A stretch of DNA of 64,000 nt, from NCBI GenBank assembly GCA_022548915.1, contig JAKZES010000010.1, positions 62,001-126,000 of the forward strand, given 5' to 3'. The notes below the pieces were generated by a model that was given only the letters and a program-made list of their open reading frames with translations, made no database searches and was not told the origin of the DNA. Shown here piece by piece: positions 40,960 through 49,707 of this stretch. Each line of letters starts with the position of its first letter. The first letter of the stretch is position 1. Origin of the DNA: Verrucomicrobiaceae bacterium E54. Its GTDB lineage: Bacteria > Verrucomicrobiota > Verrucomicrobiia > Verrucomicrobiales > Akkermansiaceae. The position numbers were made by a program, and so were the translations under genes.

Positions 40960-43106
40960 CCCAGGTGATTCGTTGGATTCTCTTCGTTGTCGGACTGGTG
41001 CTGATCGGTCTGACTCTGATGGTGGTGGTGCGGGATGCGCGTCCTCCCGAAGACCACCGGGTGGTCGAGGACTATGTGCCGTGGGACCGGGAGACGCTCG
41101 CGATCGCCGAGTCGATTCCGGTGCAGGACGGCGGGCGGATCAAGCCGCTGACCACCTATTCGGGCTTCACGATGCTGCGGCTGTATGGGGCGCGCTCGAT
41201 GATGCTCAAGCCGGGGAAAGACGAGGAGGCGGTCAAGCTGACCCCGCTGGCCTGGATGTTGGATGCGCTTTTTCGACCGCATCTCTCGGTGCGCCAGCCA
41301 TCGTTCCGGGTCGAGGACTCGGCCGTTGTCGATGCGATCGGCGTGAAGGCCCGCGAGAAGCGCGACCGCTACTCCTACGCGGAACTGGAGCCGGGAATCG
41401 ATCGGCTGATGGAACTGGCCCAGGGCTACACTGACATCGAGAAGGGCGAGAGGACGCCGCTGGAGAGCCAGATTCTGACCTTGGCCGAGAACGTCCGCAG
41501 CTACGAGCAGTTGATCGGCGTCTTCGGCATGGCGCGCAATGGTCTGCGCATGGTCGATGTCGACGGCCTGCCGGATTCCGCCGCGACGCGGCGTGCCAAT
41601 GTCAGCGCCGCCATGGCCACCGCTCCGGTAATCCGGCGGGTGCTTGCCGAGAGCCAGTCGGCCAACCAACCGATTCCGCCCCACGTTCAGGACTTGCTCC
41701 AACAGATCCTCCAGGGGGCGAATGCATCGAAGTTCGGACTGTTCCTCTTTCCCCCGAAAGCCGAGTCCGACGATCACTGGCTGAGTCCGGGTGAGCGGGT
41801 GATGAATGCAATGGCAATGCAGACGCGTGACCTGGAGGGCTCGATCGAGGACATGGCGGCGGTCGAGCGGCTGTCGCGCACGCTCTACGATACCCCCGAG
41901 TCCGCCGAAGCGCTGGCGGCATGGATGGCGGAGCGGGCAGGCTCCGGGGATGAGGACAAGGTCTTCCTGGGAAAGGCCGCGGAGCTTCTGGAGACCGCCA
42001 GCCCCGGGGAGTTGCCGTATTTCAGGCGGCTCGCCTTCCAGCATGAGCTCGCTTCGCTGAAGGCCGACCTCGTCGAGCGGGCGGAGGCGCGCGGGGAGTA
42101 TGCCTCGATCGAGCTCGAAGCGGACTACTACCGGAAGAACTGGTTCCTCTACGCGCTCGCCTTCTTCCTGATCGGGACGGTGCTGGCGATCGTGATGTGG
42201 ATGCTCCGGGGCAATGCCCAGCGGTATCTGTCATGGGGGGTGTGGGCGGCTTCGCTGGCGGGGCTGACCTACACGGTGATCCCGATCGTCAAGCGCTGCA
42301 TCATCATGCAGCGGCCTCCGGTGGGAAATCTCTACGACACCATCATCTTCATCACCGCGGCGGTGGTCATCTTCGGGGCGGTTGCGGAGTTGTTCAGCAA
42401 GCGTCGGCTGGCACTGGGACTCCTGCCCATCGCCGGAACGATCCTCATCACCTTGGCGAGGCTCTTCGAGGTCGGTGACGGCAGCGATCACATGGATCCC
42501 CTGGTGGCGGTGCTGCGCTCGAACTACTGGCTGACGACCCACGTGATTACGATCACCCTCGGCTATGCCGGTGGCCTGGTGGCGGCCCTTCTCGCCATGG
42601 TCTACGTGCTGCTGCGCGGTCTGCGCCTGGATGGTGGCGACAAGAGTCTGCGTCGTTCGCTCACCCGCTCGGTTTATGGCATGGTCTGTCTCACGCTGAT
42701 CCTCTCGCTCGTCGGGACGGTGCTCGGCGGCATCTGGGCGAATGATTCGTGGGGCCGCTTCTGGGGCTGGGATCCGAAGGAAAACGGCGCCCTGATGATC
42801 GTGCTGACCACCCTGGCCATCCTGCATGCGAGGGTGGGCGGCTTCATTCGCGAGTGGGGTATCCATCTCGCCTCGATCGGGCTCGCCGCCGTCGTCACCT
42901 TCTCATGGTGGCACGTGAACCTGCTGGGGACCGGCCTGCACAACTACGGCTTCACCGAGGGAGGCGGTTACATCAACCTGCTCTACATGCTGGTGCTGTT
43001 GTTCATCGGCTTCGGGGTGGTCGCGATGATCATCGAAAAGGTGCAGGCGCCGAATCCCTCCACCGAGGTGGCGAAGCAACCGGAGCAGCGGGCCACCGGG
43101 GCCTGA
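40956..43106 (+). CDS. ccsA: cytochrome c biogenesis protein CcsA/CcsB with large N-terminal domain
   Basis: The 716-residue protein pairs with ResB. After one membrane segment (WILFVVGLVLIGLTLMVVV) there is a periplasmic region of ~350 residues, beginning PWDRETLAIAESIPVQDGGRIKPL. The C-terminal CcsA part contains the heme-handling tryptophan-rich motif WGRFWGWDPKENGAL at residues 599-613 and His residues in RPPVGNLYDT/VITITLGYAGG and SWWHVNLLG regions. The long N-terminal domain is typical for Bacteroidota and Verrucomicrobiota CcsA forms. It is translationally coupled to resB. A degraded repeat follows the stop. Confidence 0.93.
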   Translation: MTQVIRWILFVVGLVLIGLTLMVVVRDARPPEDHRVVEDYVPWDRETLAIAESIPVQDGGRIKPLTTYSGFTMLRLYGARSMMLKPGKDEEAVKLTPLAWMLDALFRPHLSVRQPSFRVEDSAVVDAIGVKAREKRDRYSYAELEPGIDRLMELAQGYTDIEKGERTPLESQILTLAENVRSYEQLIGVFGMARNGLRMVDVDGLPDSAATRRANVSAAMATAPVIRRVLAESQSANQPIPPHVQDLLQQILQGANASKFGLFLFPPKAESDDHWLSPGERVMNAMAMQTRDLEGSIEDMAAVERLSRTLYDTPESAEALAAWMAERAGSGDEDKVFLGKAAELLETASPGELPYFRRLAFQHELASLKADLVERAEARGEYASIELEADYYRKNWFLYALAFFLIGTVLAIVMWMLRGNAQRYLSWGVWAASLAGLTYTVIPIVKRCIIMQRPPVGNLYDTIIFITAAVVIFGAVAELFSKRRLALGLLPIAGTILITLARLFEVGDGSDHMDPLVAVLRSNYWLTTHVITITLGYAGGLVAALLAMVYVLLRGLRLDGGDKSLRRSLTRSVYGMVCLTLILSLVGTVLGGIWANDSWGRFWGWDPKENGALMIVLTTLAILHARVGGFIREWGIHLASIGLAAVVTFSWWHVNLLGTGLHNYGFTEGGGYINLLYMLVLLFIGFGVVAMIIEKVQAPNPSTEVAKQPEQRATGA

Positions 43107-43520
43107 CAAACCTCGGCCCTTTCGTCGTGGACGATCGCCACGCTGAAGCCGGGGGCGATCGACCGGACCACCTCCGCGAGTTCCTCCGCACCGGCTCCGG
43201 GCCAGTGGAATTCGGTCCGGGTCACGTCCGGGGCCGACGCCGGTCGGCAGGCATCCCCCCCTCTAGAGTGCGGCGATTCATCGCCGCTTTGGCGAAGCAT
43301 TTCAATGCGAGCCGGGCCACCGGCGATGAATCGCCTCCATCAAAGCGGCGATGAATCGCCGCAGTCTAGATTTCCCGGCGGCTCCTCATCCGGGGCGGAG
43401 TGAAGCCAGGGAGCAAGGGAGGAACACCGGGCCTGAAACGCCCGGCCGCGGACCGCTGCATGGCGGTCACCCCAACCGCTCTGCCCACCACTCTCAGTGA
43501 CACCCGGGCGAAAGGCGGGC
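43107..43520. other. gene-free stretch with degraded MITE copy
   Basis: No credible gene is present. Bases 43107-43253 have no clear content, though a minus-strand frame over 43110-43250 reads like ordinary protein (TEFHWPGAGAEELAEVVRS) and could be a remnant. The rest is MITE copy B. The convergent neighbours are ccsA and the small feo-associated gene. Confidence 0.5.
43254..43505. mobile_element. MITE-like element, copy B, truncated and altered
   Basis: These 252 bases match the right 226 bases of copy A (23100-23325) with scattered substitutions. The right terminal inverted repeat is at 43482-43505 with one change (CTCTCAGTGACACCC). The left ~50 bases, including the left terminal repeat, are replaced. 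About 26 extra bases lie in the inner hairpin, including a duplicate of AAGCGGCGATGAATCGCCGC. No target duplication can be seen. It follows ccsA. Confidence 0.85.
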
Positions 43521-43664
43521 CTACTTCGGAGGGCGGCGGGAGTCCGGTGAAGAGCATCCGCAACCGCCCGGGCAACCTTTCCTGCCACGCAGCGCGCGCC
43601 GGATGAAGAGCAGGATCGTGATCCCGACCACTCCGAGCGCCGCCCATGTCTGCCAGTCGTTCAT
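43521..43664 (-). CDS. FeoB-associated small Cys-rich membrane protein
   Basis: The 47-residue protein has one membrane segment (WAALGVVGITILLFIRRAL) followed by a Cys-rich tail (GRKGCPGGCGCSSPDSRR) with CxxxCxC spacing. This is the layout of the small FeoB-associated proteins found after feoB in many bacteria (Pfam name FeoB_associated). ATG 43664 lies one base before the feoB stop codon, so it is cotranslated. A role in handling ferrous iron at the FeoB pore is inferred from location. Confidence 0.85.
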   Translation of the reverse strand: MNDWQTWAALGVVGITILLFIRRALRGRKGCPGGCGCSSPDSRRPPK

Positions 43665-43665
43665 G

Positions 43666-45552
43666 TCAGAAGCCGAGGAGTGAGCCGACCTGATAGACCA
43701 GAAGGGATCCGAGTGCGGCGACACCGGTCATGAAGACGAACTGGCCCGCCGCCCATTTCCAGGATCCCGACTCCCGCGCGGTGACGGCGGAGGTGGGTAG
43801 GCACTGCAGGGCGTAGATGTAGAAGATGAGCAGCGAGATCACCGTCAGCGGCCGGAACATGGCCGTTCCGTCCTCCCATGTTTCCTCGGCCAGGCGTTGT
43901 CGCAGGCGGTCACGGCTGGCGGTTTCGTCCTCCTCGATTTCCTCGACCCGGAAGAGCTGGAACATCGAGGCGTTGAAGACCTCGCGGGCGGCGAAGGAGG
44001 TGAGGACCGCGGTCCCGGTCCGGCCGTCGAACCCGAGCGGTCTGACCACCGGCTCGACGGTGGAGCTGATCCGGCCCATGAGCGAGTGCTGGAGCATTTC
44101 CGCCGGATCGTCGCTGTCGGATTTCGGATAGGTGCTCAGGGCCCACAGCACGATCGAGATCCCCATGATCACGGTGCCGGCCTTCCGGAGGAACGACCAG
44201 CCGCGGTCCGCGAGGTGGCGGAACACGTAGCCCCATTGCGGAGCGCGGTAGGGCGGGAGTTCGAGGGTGAAGTGGCGGGGCTGGGCGTCCTCACCGAGGC
44301 GGCCGCGCAGGACCCGCGCGACCACAAAGGCGCTGAGCGTTCCGAAAACGTAGATCGCCAGCAGCACCAGCGCCTGGGTCAGACCGCCTTCGCTGCCGCC
44401 GAGGAGCATCGGGATGAGCAGGAAATAGACCGGAAGCCGGGCGGTGCAGCTCATCCAGGGCGCGACGAAGATGGTGGTGAGTCGTTCCTTGGCGGAGTCG
44501 ATCGAACGCGTCGCCATGATGCCCGGAATCGCACAGGCGTAGGAGCTGAGGAGCGGCAGGAATGCCTTGCCGCTGAGTCCGACCTTCGACATCAGGCCGT
44601 CCATCATGAAGGCGGCCCGCGCCATGTAGCCGGAGCTTTCGAGCAGCCCGATGAAGAAGAACAAAATCAGGATCTGCGGCAGGAAGACGACCACCGAGCC
44701 GACCCCGCCGATGATGCCGCTGATGATCAGGTCGCGGAAGTCACCCTCGGGCATGGCACCGGCGACGAGGCCCTCAAGCCAGCCCTGCCCGGCTTCGACC
44801 CATCCCATCGGAATGGCCGCAAACGAGAAGATCGACCAGAACACGGCGAACATGATCGCGATCAGATACACCCAGCCGAGCACGGGATGGATGAGCTGGG
44901 CGTCGAGCTTGTCGGACAGGGTGCTCTGGTGCGAGTCGGGCCGGCGGGCGGCAAGCTCACAGAGTTCCAGGGCCAGCTGCTGCCGGGCTTCGACCGGATG
45001 CTCGGCGCTGGCCCACGGGGCGCCGGACGCGGGGGGCAGGGGATGCCGGATCGCCTGCTTGAGTTCCACGATGCCGTGCTGCTTGTTGGCCTGGACCGGT
45101 ACGATGGGAACGCCGAGTTCCTCGGAAAGCACGACCGGGTCGAGCCGGATGCCGGAGGCCTCGGCGACATCGATCATGTTGAGCACGACGATGACGGGCA
45201 GCCCGGCTTCGATGACCTCGAGGGCGAGCATCAGGTTGCGCTCAAGGTTCGAGGCATCGAGTACGCACAACGCGAGGTCCGGCTTGCCCAGCTCCTCAAG
45301 CTCCCCGAGGAGTGCCCGGCGCGCGAGTTGCTGGTCCGGTGCCTCGCCATTGAGGGAGAGGCAACCCGGCAGATCGACGATCCGCAGCTTCTGTCCGTGC
45401 GGGGTGAAGGTCTCGCCGGTCTTGAGGTCGACGGTGGCGCCGGCGACGTTGGCGACCTTTCCCGTCTTGCCGGTCAGTGCGTTGAAAAGGGTGGTCTTGC
45501 CGACATTCGGATTGCCGGCCAGCACGACCGTCTCCATCTCCCGCGCGGTCAT
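43666..45552 (-). CDS. feoB: ferrous iron transport protein B
   Basis: FeoB is the GTP-driven Fe2+ importer of the inner membrane. The 628-residue product has an N-terminal G domain: G1 GNPNVGKT, G3 DLPGC, G4 NMID, and the G2 region VANVAGATVDLKTG. A helical domain follows, then a membrane part with two Gate regions: FLPQILILFFFIGLLESSGYMARAAFMMD and the later PPYRAPQWGYVFRHL stretch. It is shorter than E. coli FeoB (773) but holds all these parts. ATG 45552 or 45537 may be the start. feoA lies six bases upstream and a small Cys-rich gene follows. Confidence 0.96.
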   Translation of the reverse strand: MTAREMETVVLAGNPNVGKTTLFNALTGKTGKVANVAGATVDLKTGETFTPHGQKLRIVDLPGCLSLNGEAPDQQLARRALLGELEELGKPDLALCVLDASNLERNLMLALEVIEAGLPVIVVLNMIDVAEASGIRLDPVVLSEELGVPIVPVQANKQHGIVELKQAIRHPLPPASGAPWASAEHPVEARQQLALELCELAARRPDSHQSTLSDKLDAQLIHPVLGWVYLIAIMFAVFWSIFSFAAIPMGWVEAGQGWLEGLVAGAMPEGDFRDLIISGIIGGVGSVVVFLPQILILFFFIGLLESSGYMARAAFMMDGLMSKVGLSGKAFLPLLSSYACAIPGIMATRSIDSAKERLTTIFVAPWMSCTARLPVYFLLIPMLLGGSEGGLTQALVLLAIYVFGTLSAFVVARVLRGRLGEDAQPRHFTLELPPYRAPQWGYVFRHLADRGWSFLRKAGTVIMGISIVLWALSTYPKSDSDDPAEMLQHSLMGRISSTVEPVVRPLGFDGRTGTAVLTSFAAREVFNASMFQLFRVEEIEEDETASRDRLRQRLAEETWEDGTAMFRPLTVISLLIFYIYALQCLPTSAVTARESGSWKWAAGQFVFMTGVAALGSLLVYQVGSLLGF

Positions 45553-45558
45553 CGGGAA

Positions 45559-45819
45559 TCAGGCGGCGGTCAGGGGAGTGCCCTTGACCTGCTGGGCCAG
45601 CTCACGGCTGAGCGCCATGCGGGTGCCGCAGACCGTGCAGATCAGGTTGCGTCCGTGGGAGAGTTTCCGCACCCGGAGCGTCTCGCAAAAGCCAAGACGC
45701 CTGAGTTGTTCGCAGGCCGGTCCTTCGAGAAAGCGAATTCGAAAGTCACAGCCGACCGTGGCCTGAGCCAGCGTTTGAAGGCTGTCAGTTTCGAGTTCGG
45801 CGGCGGAGACGTGAGCCAT
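45559..45819 (-). CDS. feoA: FeoA family protein
   Basis: The 86-residue SH3-like protein works with FeoB in ferrous iron uptake. The N-terminal piece ends at SLQTLAQATVGCDFRIRFLE, and RLRRLGFCETLRVRKLSHG-like residues (here QLRRLGFCETLRVRKL) are the FeoA core, followed by ICTVCGTRMALSRELAQQV. The CxxC-like Cys residues in LICTVCGT are unusual for FeoA. ATG 45819 is chosen over an in-frame ATG at 45855. It is the first gene of the feo unit. Confidence 0.92.
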   Translation of the reverse strand: MAHVSAAELETDSLQTLAQATVGCDFRIRFLEGPACEQLRRLGFCETLRVRKLSHGRNLICTVCGTRMALSRELAQQVKGTPLTAA

Positions 45820-45906
45820 CGGCAAAAAGGTGCCGCAGTTGAGACTGGGTTGCAATAGGAATCCGCCGGATGCCGGGAGATTCGGTCATTTCCGCCCGGG
45901 AAGCAT

Positions 45907-46476
45907 TCAGCCGATCAGGGACCGGTCTTCCTCGGTGGGCGGGTGCTGGAGTGCCCTGTGGGCGGACGCGCTGTAGCGGAACCCCACGATGGCGGACGCG
46001 AGGGCGACGCCGAACATCGACCAGAAGATCAGGAACAGCCAGCTTTCGTCGACTCCGGCGCCCTCGGACGAAATCCAGGCGATCCAGCCGAGGATGCAGG
46101 GCGAGGCGATCGTGCCGAAGACCCCGCAGATGGCCCAGCAGATCCGTTGCCAGCGGGCGTCGTTGCGCTTGAAGAACAGCATCGACAGCGCCGACCAGGC
46201 CAGCACGCCGAAGCTGCTGCTGACCACGGCAGAGCCCATCGCCAGCATCTCCTCGCTACCCATGCCACCGAAGCCGCCGGCGGACATGCCGCCAAAGTAG
46301 ATGAAGAACTGGATCAGCCCGAACATCACCAGGCCCGCCGGCAGGAGCATGATGGTGCCGAGCGACACGAGGGTGATGTGGGCCACCTTCGAGGCCCGCC
46401 ACAGACTGGGCCGGAGATGGTCGAAGGGCGTGGCCTCGGGAATCGCCAGATCGGGAGGAGGTTGCTCGAGCTGCAT
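45907..46476 (-). CDS. membrane protein of unknown function
   Basis: The 189-residue protein has four hydrophobic segments: ITLVSLGTIMLLPAGLVMFGL, then SAVVSSSFGVLAWSALSMLF, ICWAICGVFGTIASPCILGWI and WLFLIFWSMFGVALASAIVG. The N-terminal 35 residues and the tail are soluble. A Gly/Met-rich loop (GGMSAGGFGGMGSEEMLAMG) lies between the first two segments. It has no recognised family. It stands between feoA and the phosphatase gene on the same strand, without overlap. Confidence 0.75.
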   Translation of the reverse strand: MQLEQPPPDLAIPEATPFDHLRPSLWRASKVAHITLVSLGTIMLLPAGLVMFGLIQFFIYFGGMSAGGFGGMGSEEMLAMGSAVVSSSFGVLAWSALSMLFFKRNDARWQRICWAICGVFGTIASPCILGWIAWISSEGAGVDESWLFLIFWSMFGVALASAIVGFRYSASAHRALQHPPTEEDRSLIG

Positions 46477-46541
46477 GGGCTGGATCCGGAAATGCTTCAG
46501 GTCGTCGATGAAGGCTTGATGAAGCCGCGCGGAATTCCGCG

Positions 46542-47039
46542 TCAGCCGGCGGAGGGATCGATGGCACCGGTCTTGAGAAGGTCCTCGATCAGACCCGCGC
46601 TCGCGTCCTCGATCAGGTCGGCGACTTCTTCGAAGCCTCCCCTGGCCCCGTAGTAGGGGTCGGGCACGTGGTCGGCATCGTGTTCCCGGCAGTAGTCGGT
46701 CAACAACCGGATCTTGTGGTGGGTCGATCCCGAGGGATCGAGCAAGCGGACGTCGTGGAGATTCTCCCGATCCGCGCAGAGGATCAGATCGTGGATCTCG
46801 AGGTCGCGGCGTTTTACCTGTCGGGCACTTCCCTCGACCACGTAGCCGCGCGACTCGAGCGTCTCGCTCATCCGGGGGTCGGGCGGGCTTCCGGCGTGGT
46901 AGCCGATGGTGCCGGCGGAATCGATTTCCAGTCGATCGCCGAGGCCGGCCTGCTCGGCGAGACGGGTGAAGACGATCTCCGCCGCCGGGGAACGGCAGAT
47001 GTTTCCCATGCAGACGAAGAGGATGCGGTAGGGAGTCAC
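46542..47039 (-). CDS. low-molecular-weight protein-tyrosine phosphatase
   Basis: The 165-residue enzyme removes phosphate from protein tyrosines (or arsenate reductase-like substrates). It has the P-loop VCMGNICRSP with catalytic Cys and Arg near the N-terminus, the middle part DSAGTIGYHAGSPPDPRM, and the general-acid motif VPDPYYG near the C-terminus. GTG 47039 directly before TPYRILFVCMGN is chosen; longer frames up to 47285 run into the upstream divergent gene. The target proteins are not evident. Confidence 0.93.
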   Translation of the reverse strand: MTPYRILFVCMGNICRSPAAEIVFTRLAEQAGLGDRLEIDSAGTIGYHAGSPPDPRMSETLESRGYVVEGSARQVKRRDLEIHDLILCADRENLHDVRLLDPSGSTHHKIRLLTDYCREHDADHVPDPYYGARGGFEEVADLIEDASAGLIEDLLKTGAIDPSAG

Positions 47040-47154
47040 TCCGGGATGCTCGGAATTCGAACGCGATTGGCCAAGCGGGAATGCAGTGGAACTCCCGGGG
47101 CCGGGCCGAAATTTGGGCGCGACTTCTCGGAAATTCCGGGGTTTATAGCTGCCG

Positions 47155-48495
47155 ATGAACCAGAGCATTGTGATCGGGGTGGCGGCTCTCCTGGCGGGAG
47201 CGGCTGGTGGATTTCTCGTCGGAAAGTCGAACGGAGGGGCTGATGCCGCCGCAGCGACGGCCAGCGATGCGCCGCCTCCGGCCAAGATCCGTCGCGACGG
47301 CCCGCAAGCGGTTCAGGACCGCCCGGCCCGTTCGGGAGGCCGGAGTTTCGACGAGATCATGCGCGAACCCGGGCAGAGCGCCCGCCTGCAGGCGCTGATC
47401 GATCTGTATGCGGGGATGGATCCGTCGCAGCTCGAGGCCGAGGCTGAGAAGCTTGACGGCTTGCCGATGGGCGACCGCATTCTGGCGTCGGTCCTGCTGT
47501 TCAGCCGCTGGGCGGAGGTCGATCCGCAGGGGGCCATGAGCTATGCGAACGGGATGGGCTTCGGGGGCATGTTTGCCAAGCCGACCATCCTCCGGAGCTG
47601 GGCGAGCGTCGATCCGGTCAACGCGGCGAAATACTACACCGAGAACCCCAACGAGTTCGGCGGCATGGGCCGCGGCCGGGGTCCGCGGGGCGATGCCGGG
47701 GCGGAAATCGTGGCGCGCGAGTGGGCCAAGCTGGACCCGGCGGCGGCGATGCAGTGGGCGGAAGGGCTGGAAGGTTCGGAACGGACCGACGCGATGGTGT
47801 CGGTGATCGGCGAGGTCGCCGCCACCGATCCGTCCAAGGCGGCGACGATGGCCGCGGGTCTCGAGGGGGCCGATCAGGCCCGGGCCTATGGCGAAATCGC
47901 CGAGCGTTGGGCGCGGGATGATTTCGAGGCGGCCGACGCGTGGGCCTCGACGCTGAGCGGCGAGGCGAGGGACCGGGCGATGCGGGAAGTGATCGAAGTT
48001 CTGGCCGGCAGCGATCCGGCGGCCGCCGCGGCGCGAATTTCCACCCTCGGCGACGAGCGTGAACGGGACCGGGCGATCGAGAGGGTGGCCGGGGAGTGGT
48101 CGCGGCAGGACCCGGCCGGAGCCGCCGAATGGCTGGTTACCCAGGAGACTTCCGAAGGCGACGACGCGATGCGCCGGATCATGGGCAACTGGGTCGCGCA
48201 GGACTCGGCCGGGGCGCGCGCCTTCATCGAGGATCAACCGGCGGGCGACATTCGCGACGGTGCCGCCCAGACCTATCTGTGGATGAATCGCGACATGGAG
48301 CCGACCGAAGCCATCACGCTGGCGGAGTCGATCACCGACGAAAACAACCGCGCCAGATCGATCGGCATGACCGCTCGTCGCTGGATGGAGGAAGACGAGG
48401 CGGCCGCCAGGGCCTACATCGAGTCGAGCACCGCGATCGACGATTCCATCAAGGGCCGCATTCTCAATGCGGACGGTGATCGCCGGGGACGCTGA
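47155..48495 (+). CDS. exported tandem-repeat protein (about 30-residue helical repeats)
   Basis: The 446-residue protein has an N-terminal membrane or signal segment (MNQSIVIGVAALLAGAAGGF) and then degenerate repeats of ~30-35 residues. Each repeat has a conserved W near DP: SRWAEVDPQGAMSYA, SWASVDPVNAAKYY, EWAKLDPAAAMQWAE, EWSRQDPAGAAEWLV and NWVAQDSAGARAF. The repeats look like paired helices of HEAT/TPR type. Related repeat proteins are frequent in Verrucomicrobiota, but no function is known to me. A Gly/Arg-rich insertion (GGMGRGRGPRGDAG) lies at about 165-180. It is divergent from the phosphatase gene. Confidence 0.8.
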   Translation: MNQSIVIGVAALLAGAAGGFLVGKSNGGADAAAATASDAPPPAKIRRDGPQAVQDRPARSGGRSFDEIMREPGQSARLQALIDLYAGMDPSQLEAEAEKLDGLPMGDRILASVLLFSRWAEVDPQGAMSYANGMGFGGMFAKPTILRSWASVDPVNAAKYYTENPNEFGGMGRGRGPRGDAGAEIVAREWAKLDPAAAMQWAEGLEGSERTDAMVSVIGEVAATDPSKAATMAAGLEGADQARAYGEIAERWARDDFEAADAWASTLSGEARDRAMREVIEVLAGSDPAAAAARISTLGDERERDRAIERVAGEWSRQDPAGAAEWLVTQETSEGDDAMRRIMGNWVAQDSAGARAFIEDQPAGDIRDGAAQTYLWMNRDMEPTEAITLAESITDENNRARSIGMTARRWMEEDEAAARAYIESSTAIDDSIKGRILNADGDRRGR

Positions 48496-48519
48496 CCGAG
48501 CGGCCGCCGCGGGCCGGGG

Positions 48520-49152
48520 TCAGTCTTCCGGCGGATCTTCCGGCGTCGCCGCTTCGGGTTCAGCCGGAGCTTCGGCTGGAGGCACGCCGTTCCGGATATC
48601 GTTCACCAGCGAAGACCTGCCCGTCTCCTTGCTGTAGCGGATCGAGAGCCCGATGAAGAAGGCACCCACCGCCAGCAGGAAGAACAGCAGGGTCATGAAG
48701 AAACTGGCGGCGGAACTCGGCTGGGCCACCGGCGGGCTGTGGCGGGGCTGAGGCTTGCCGGATGGGGGGCTCTTCTTTCGTTTCGGAGCCTCCTCGCCTT
48801 CCTTGATGATCGGCGAATCGCCGTCGGGGCGCTCCTTGGCCAGCGCCATCTGTTCGTCTGCCGTCAGGGAAAAGTCGAAGTCGACGTCGCCGATTTGCAC
48901 GGTCATGCCGTCGAGCAGCTCGACTTTCGGCATCAGTTCACCTTTGAATTTGGTGCCATTGGTCGACCCGAGGTCGCGGAGTTGGTAGCCGCCCTCGATG
49001 CGCTCCATGACGGCGTGGTGGACGGAGATGGAGCCGCAGTCGACCACGATGTCGTTCTCACTTCCCCGGCCCAGAGTCACGCTCTTGCGGTCGAGCGCGA
49101 AGCGGTAGGGCTGCGAGTTCTTTTCCGGGACGGTGATGGTGACGCGTGGCAT
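48520..49152 (-). CDS. FHA-domain protein with C-terminal membrane anchor
   Basis: The 210-residue protein starts with a forkhead-associated domain: VTLGRGSENDIVVDCGSISVHHA, then QLRDLGSTNGTKFKGELM. These residues (Gly-Arg, Ser-xx-His, Asn-Gly) bind phosphothreonine peptides. A basic Pro-rich linker (RKKSPPSGKPQPRHSPP) leads to one membrane segment (FFMTLLFFLLAVGAFFIGL) and an acidic tail. The domain order places the FHA part in the cytoplasm. The partner kinase is not in the window. ATG 49152 (MPRVTITV) is preferred to 49161. It is divergent from the bactofilin gene. Confidence 0.9.
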   Translation of the reverse strand: MPRVTITVPEKNSQPYRFALDRKSVTLGRGSENDIVVDCGSISVHHAVMERIEGGYQLRDLGSTNGTKFKGELMPKVELLDGMTVQIGDVDFDFSLTADEQMALAKERPDGDSPIIKEGEEAPKRKKSPPSGKPQPRHSPPVAQPSSAASFFMTLLFFLLAVGAFFIGLSIRYSKETGRSSLVNDIRNGVPPAEAPAEPEAATPEDPPED

Positions 49153-49304
49153 ACGGATCAAACGGGGTTTCGAGAGACTTTCTAACGTGGATCAGGGGCG
49201 GATGGCACGGAAAATTCCGCCCAATGAGCGATCCTCGAAATCCGCTCGTTCAGGCGCAAATCCCGGTTGCTTTCGGGGTCCGGACCTGCTGCATTGACGG
49301 CGTC

Positions 49305-49625
49305 ATGGCAAATGCAACCAACGTGCTGGCGAGCGGCATCGATATCAATGGCTCGATCCGTTTCTCCAACGACATGATCATCGATGGCAAAATCGAGGGC
49401 GAAATCATCTCAGACAAGGGCCGGGTGACCATTGGTGAAAACGCCGAGATCAAGGGCGACGTCACCGCCGGCGAGGTCAAGGTCTTCGGCAAGGTCGAGG
49501 GCAAGATCACCTCGGAGCGCTGCGAGCTGAAGACCGACAGCCGGCTCATCGGCGACATCAAGACCAAGAGCATCGTCATGGAGGACGGTGCCTCCCACTC
49601 GGGTCGCTCCGATATCGGTGGCTGA
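49305..49625 (+). CDS. bactofilin
   Basis: Bactofilins are polymer-forming cytoskeletal proteins of bacteria that act in cell shape, stalks or chromosome placement. The 106-residue product has the repeated right-handed beta-helix pattern: INGSIRFSNDMIIDGKIEGE, then ISDKGRVTIGENAEIKGDVT and KVFGKVEGKITSERCELK, ending RLIGDIKTKSIVMEDGA. ATG 49305 is chosen over an in-frame ATG at 49146 because the region between has no similarity. A strong terminator follows. Confidence 0.95.
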   Translation: MANATNVLASGIDINGSIRFSNDMIIDGKIEGEIISDKGRVTIGENAEIKGDVTAGEVKVFGKVEGKITSERCELKTDSRLIGDIKTKSIVMEDGASHSGRSDIGG

Positions 49626-49644
49626 AATTTCCGCCGTCAATTTC

Positions 49645-49682
49645 AGGCCGGTCTTCCTCGTGGGGAGATCGGCCTTTTCTTT
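49645..49682 (+). terminator. intrinsic terminator of the bactofilin gene
   Basis: The hairpin begins AGGCCGGTCTTCC and ends GGGGAGATCGGCCT (14 paired positions with G-T pairs, four-base loop) at 49645-49675. It is followed by TTTTCTTTT. It lies 20 bases after the stop codon. Confidence 0.85.
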
Positions 49683-49707
49683 TGAGGCACCCTGGTTGCG
49701 GGTGGCT

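Noticed and set aside
43110-43250. Minus-strand stretch TEFHWPGAGAEELAEVVRS as a gene fragment
   Set aside because: It reads like protein but lacks a start, a family match and a complete frame, and it joins repeat DNA; kept only as a possible remnant in the intergenic note.
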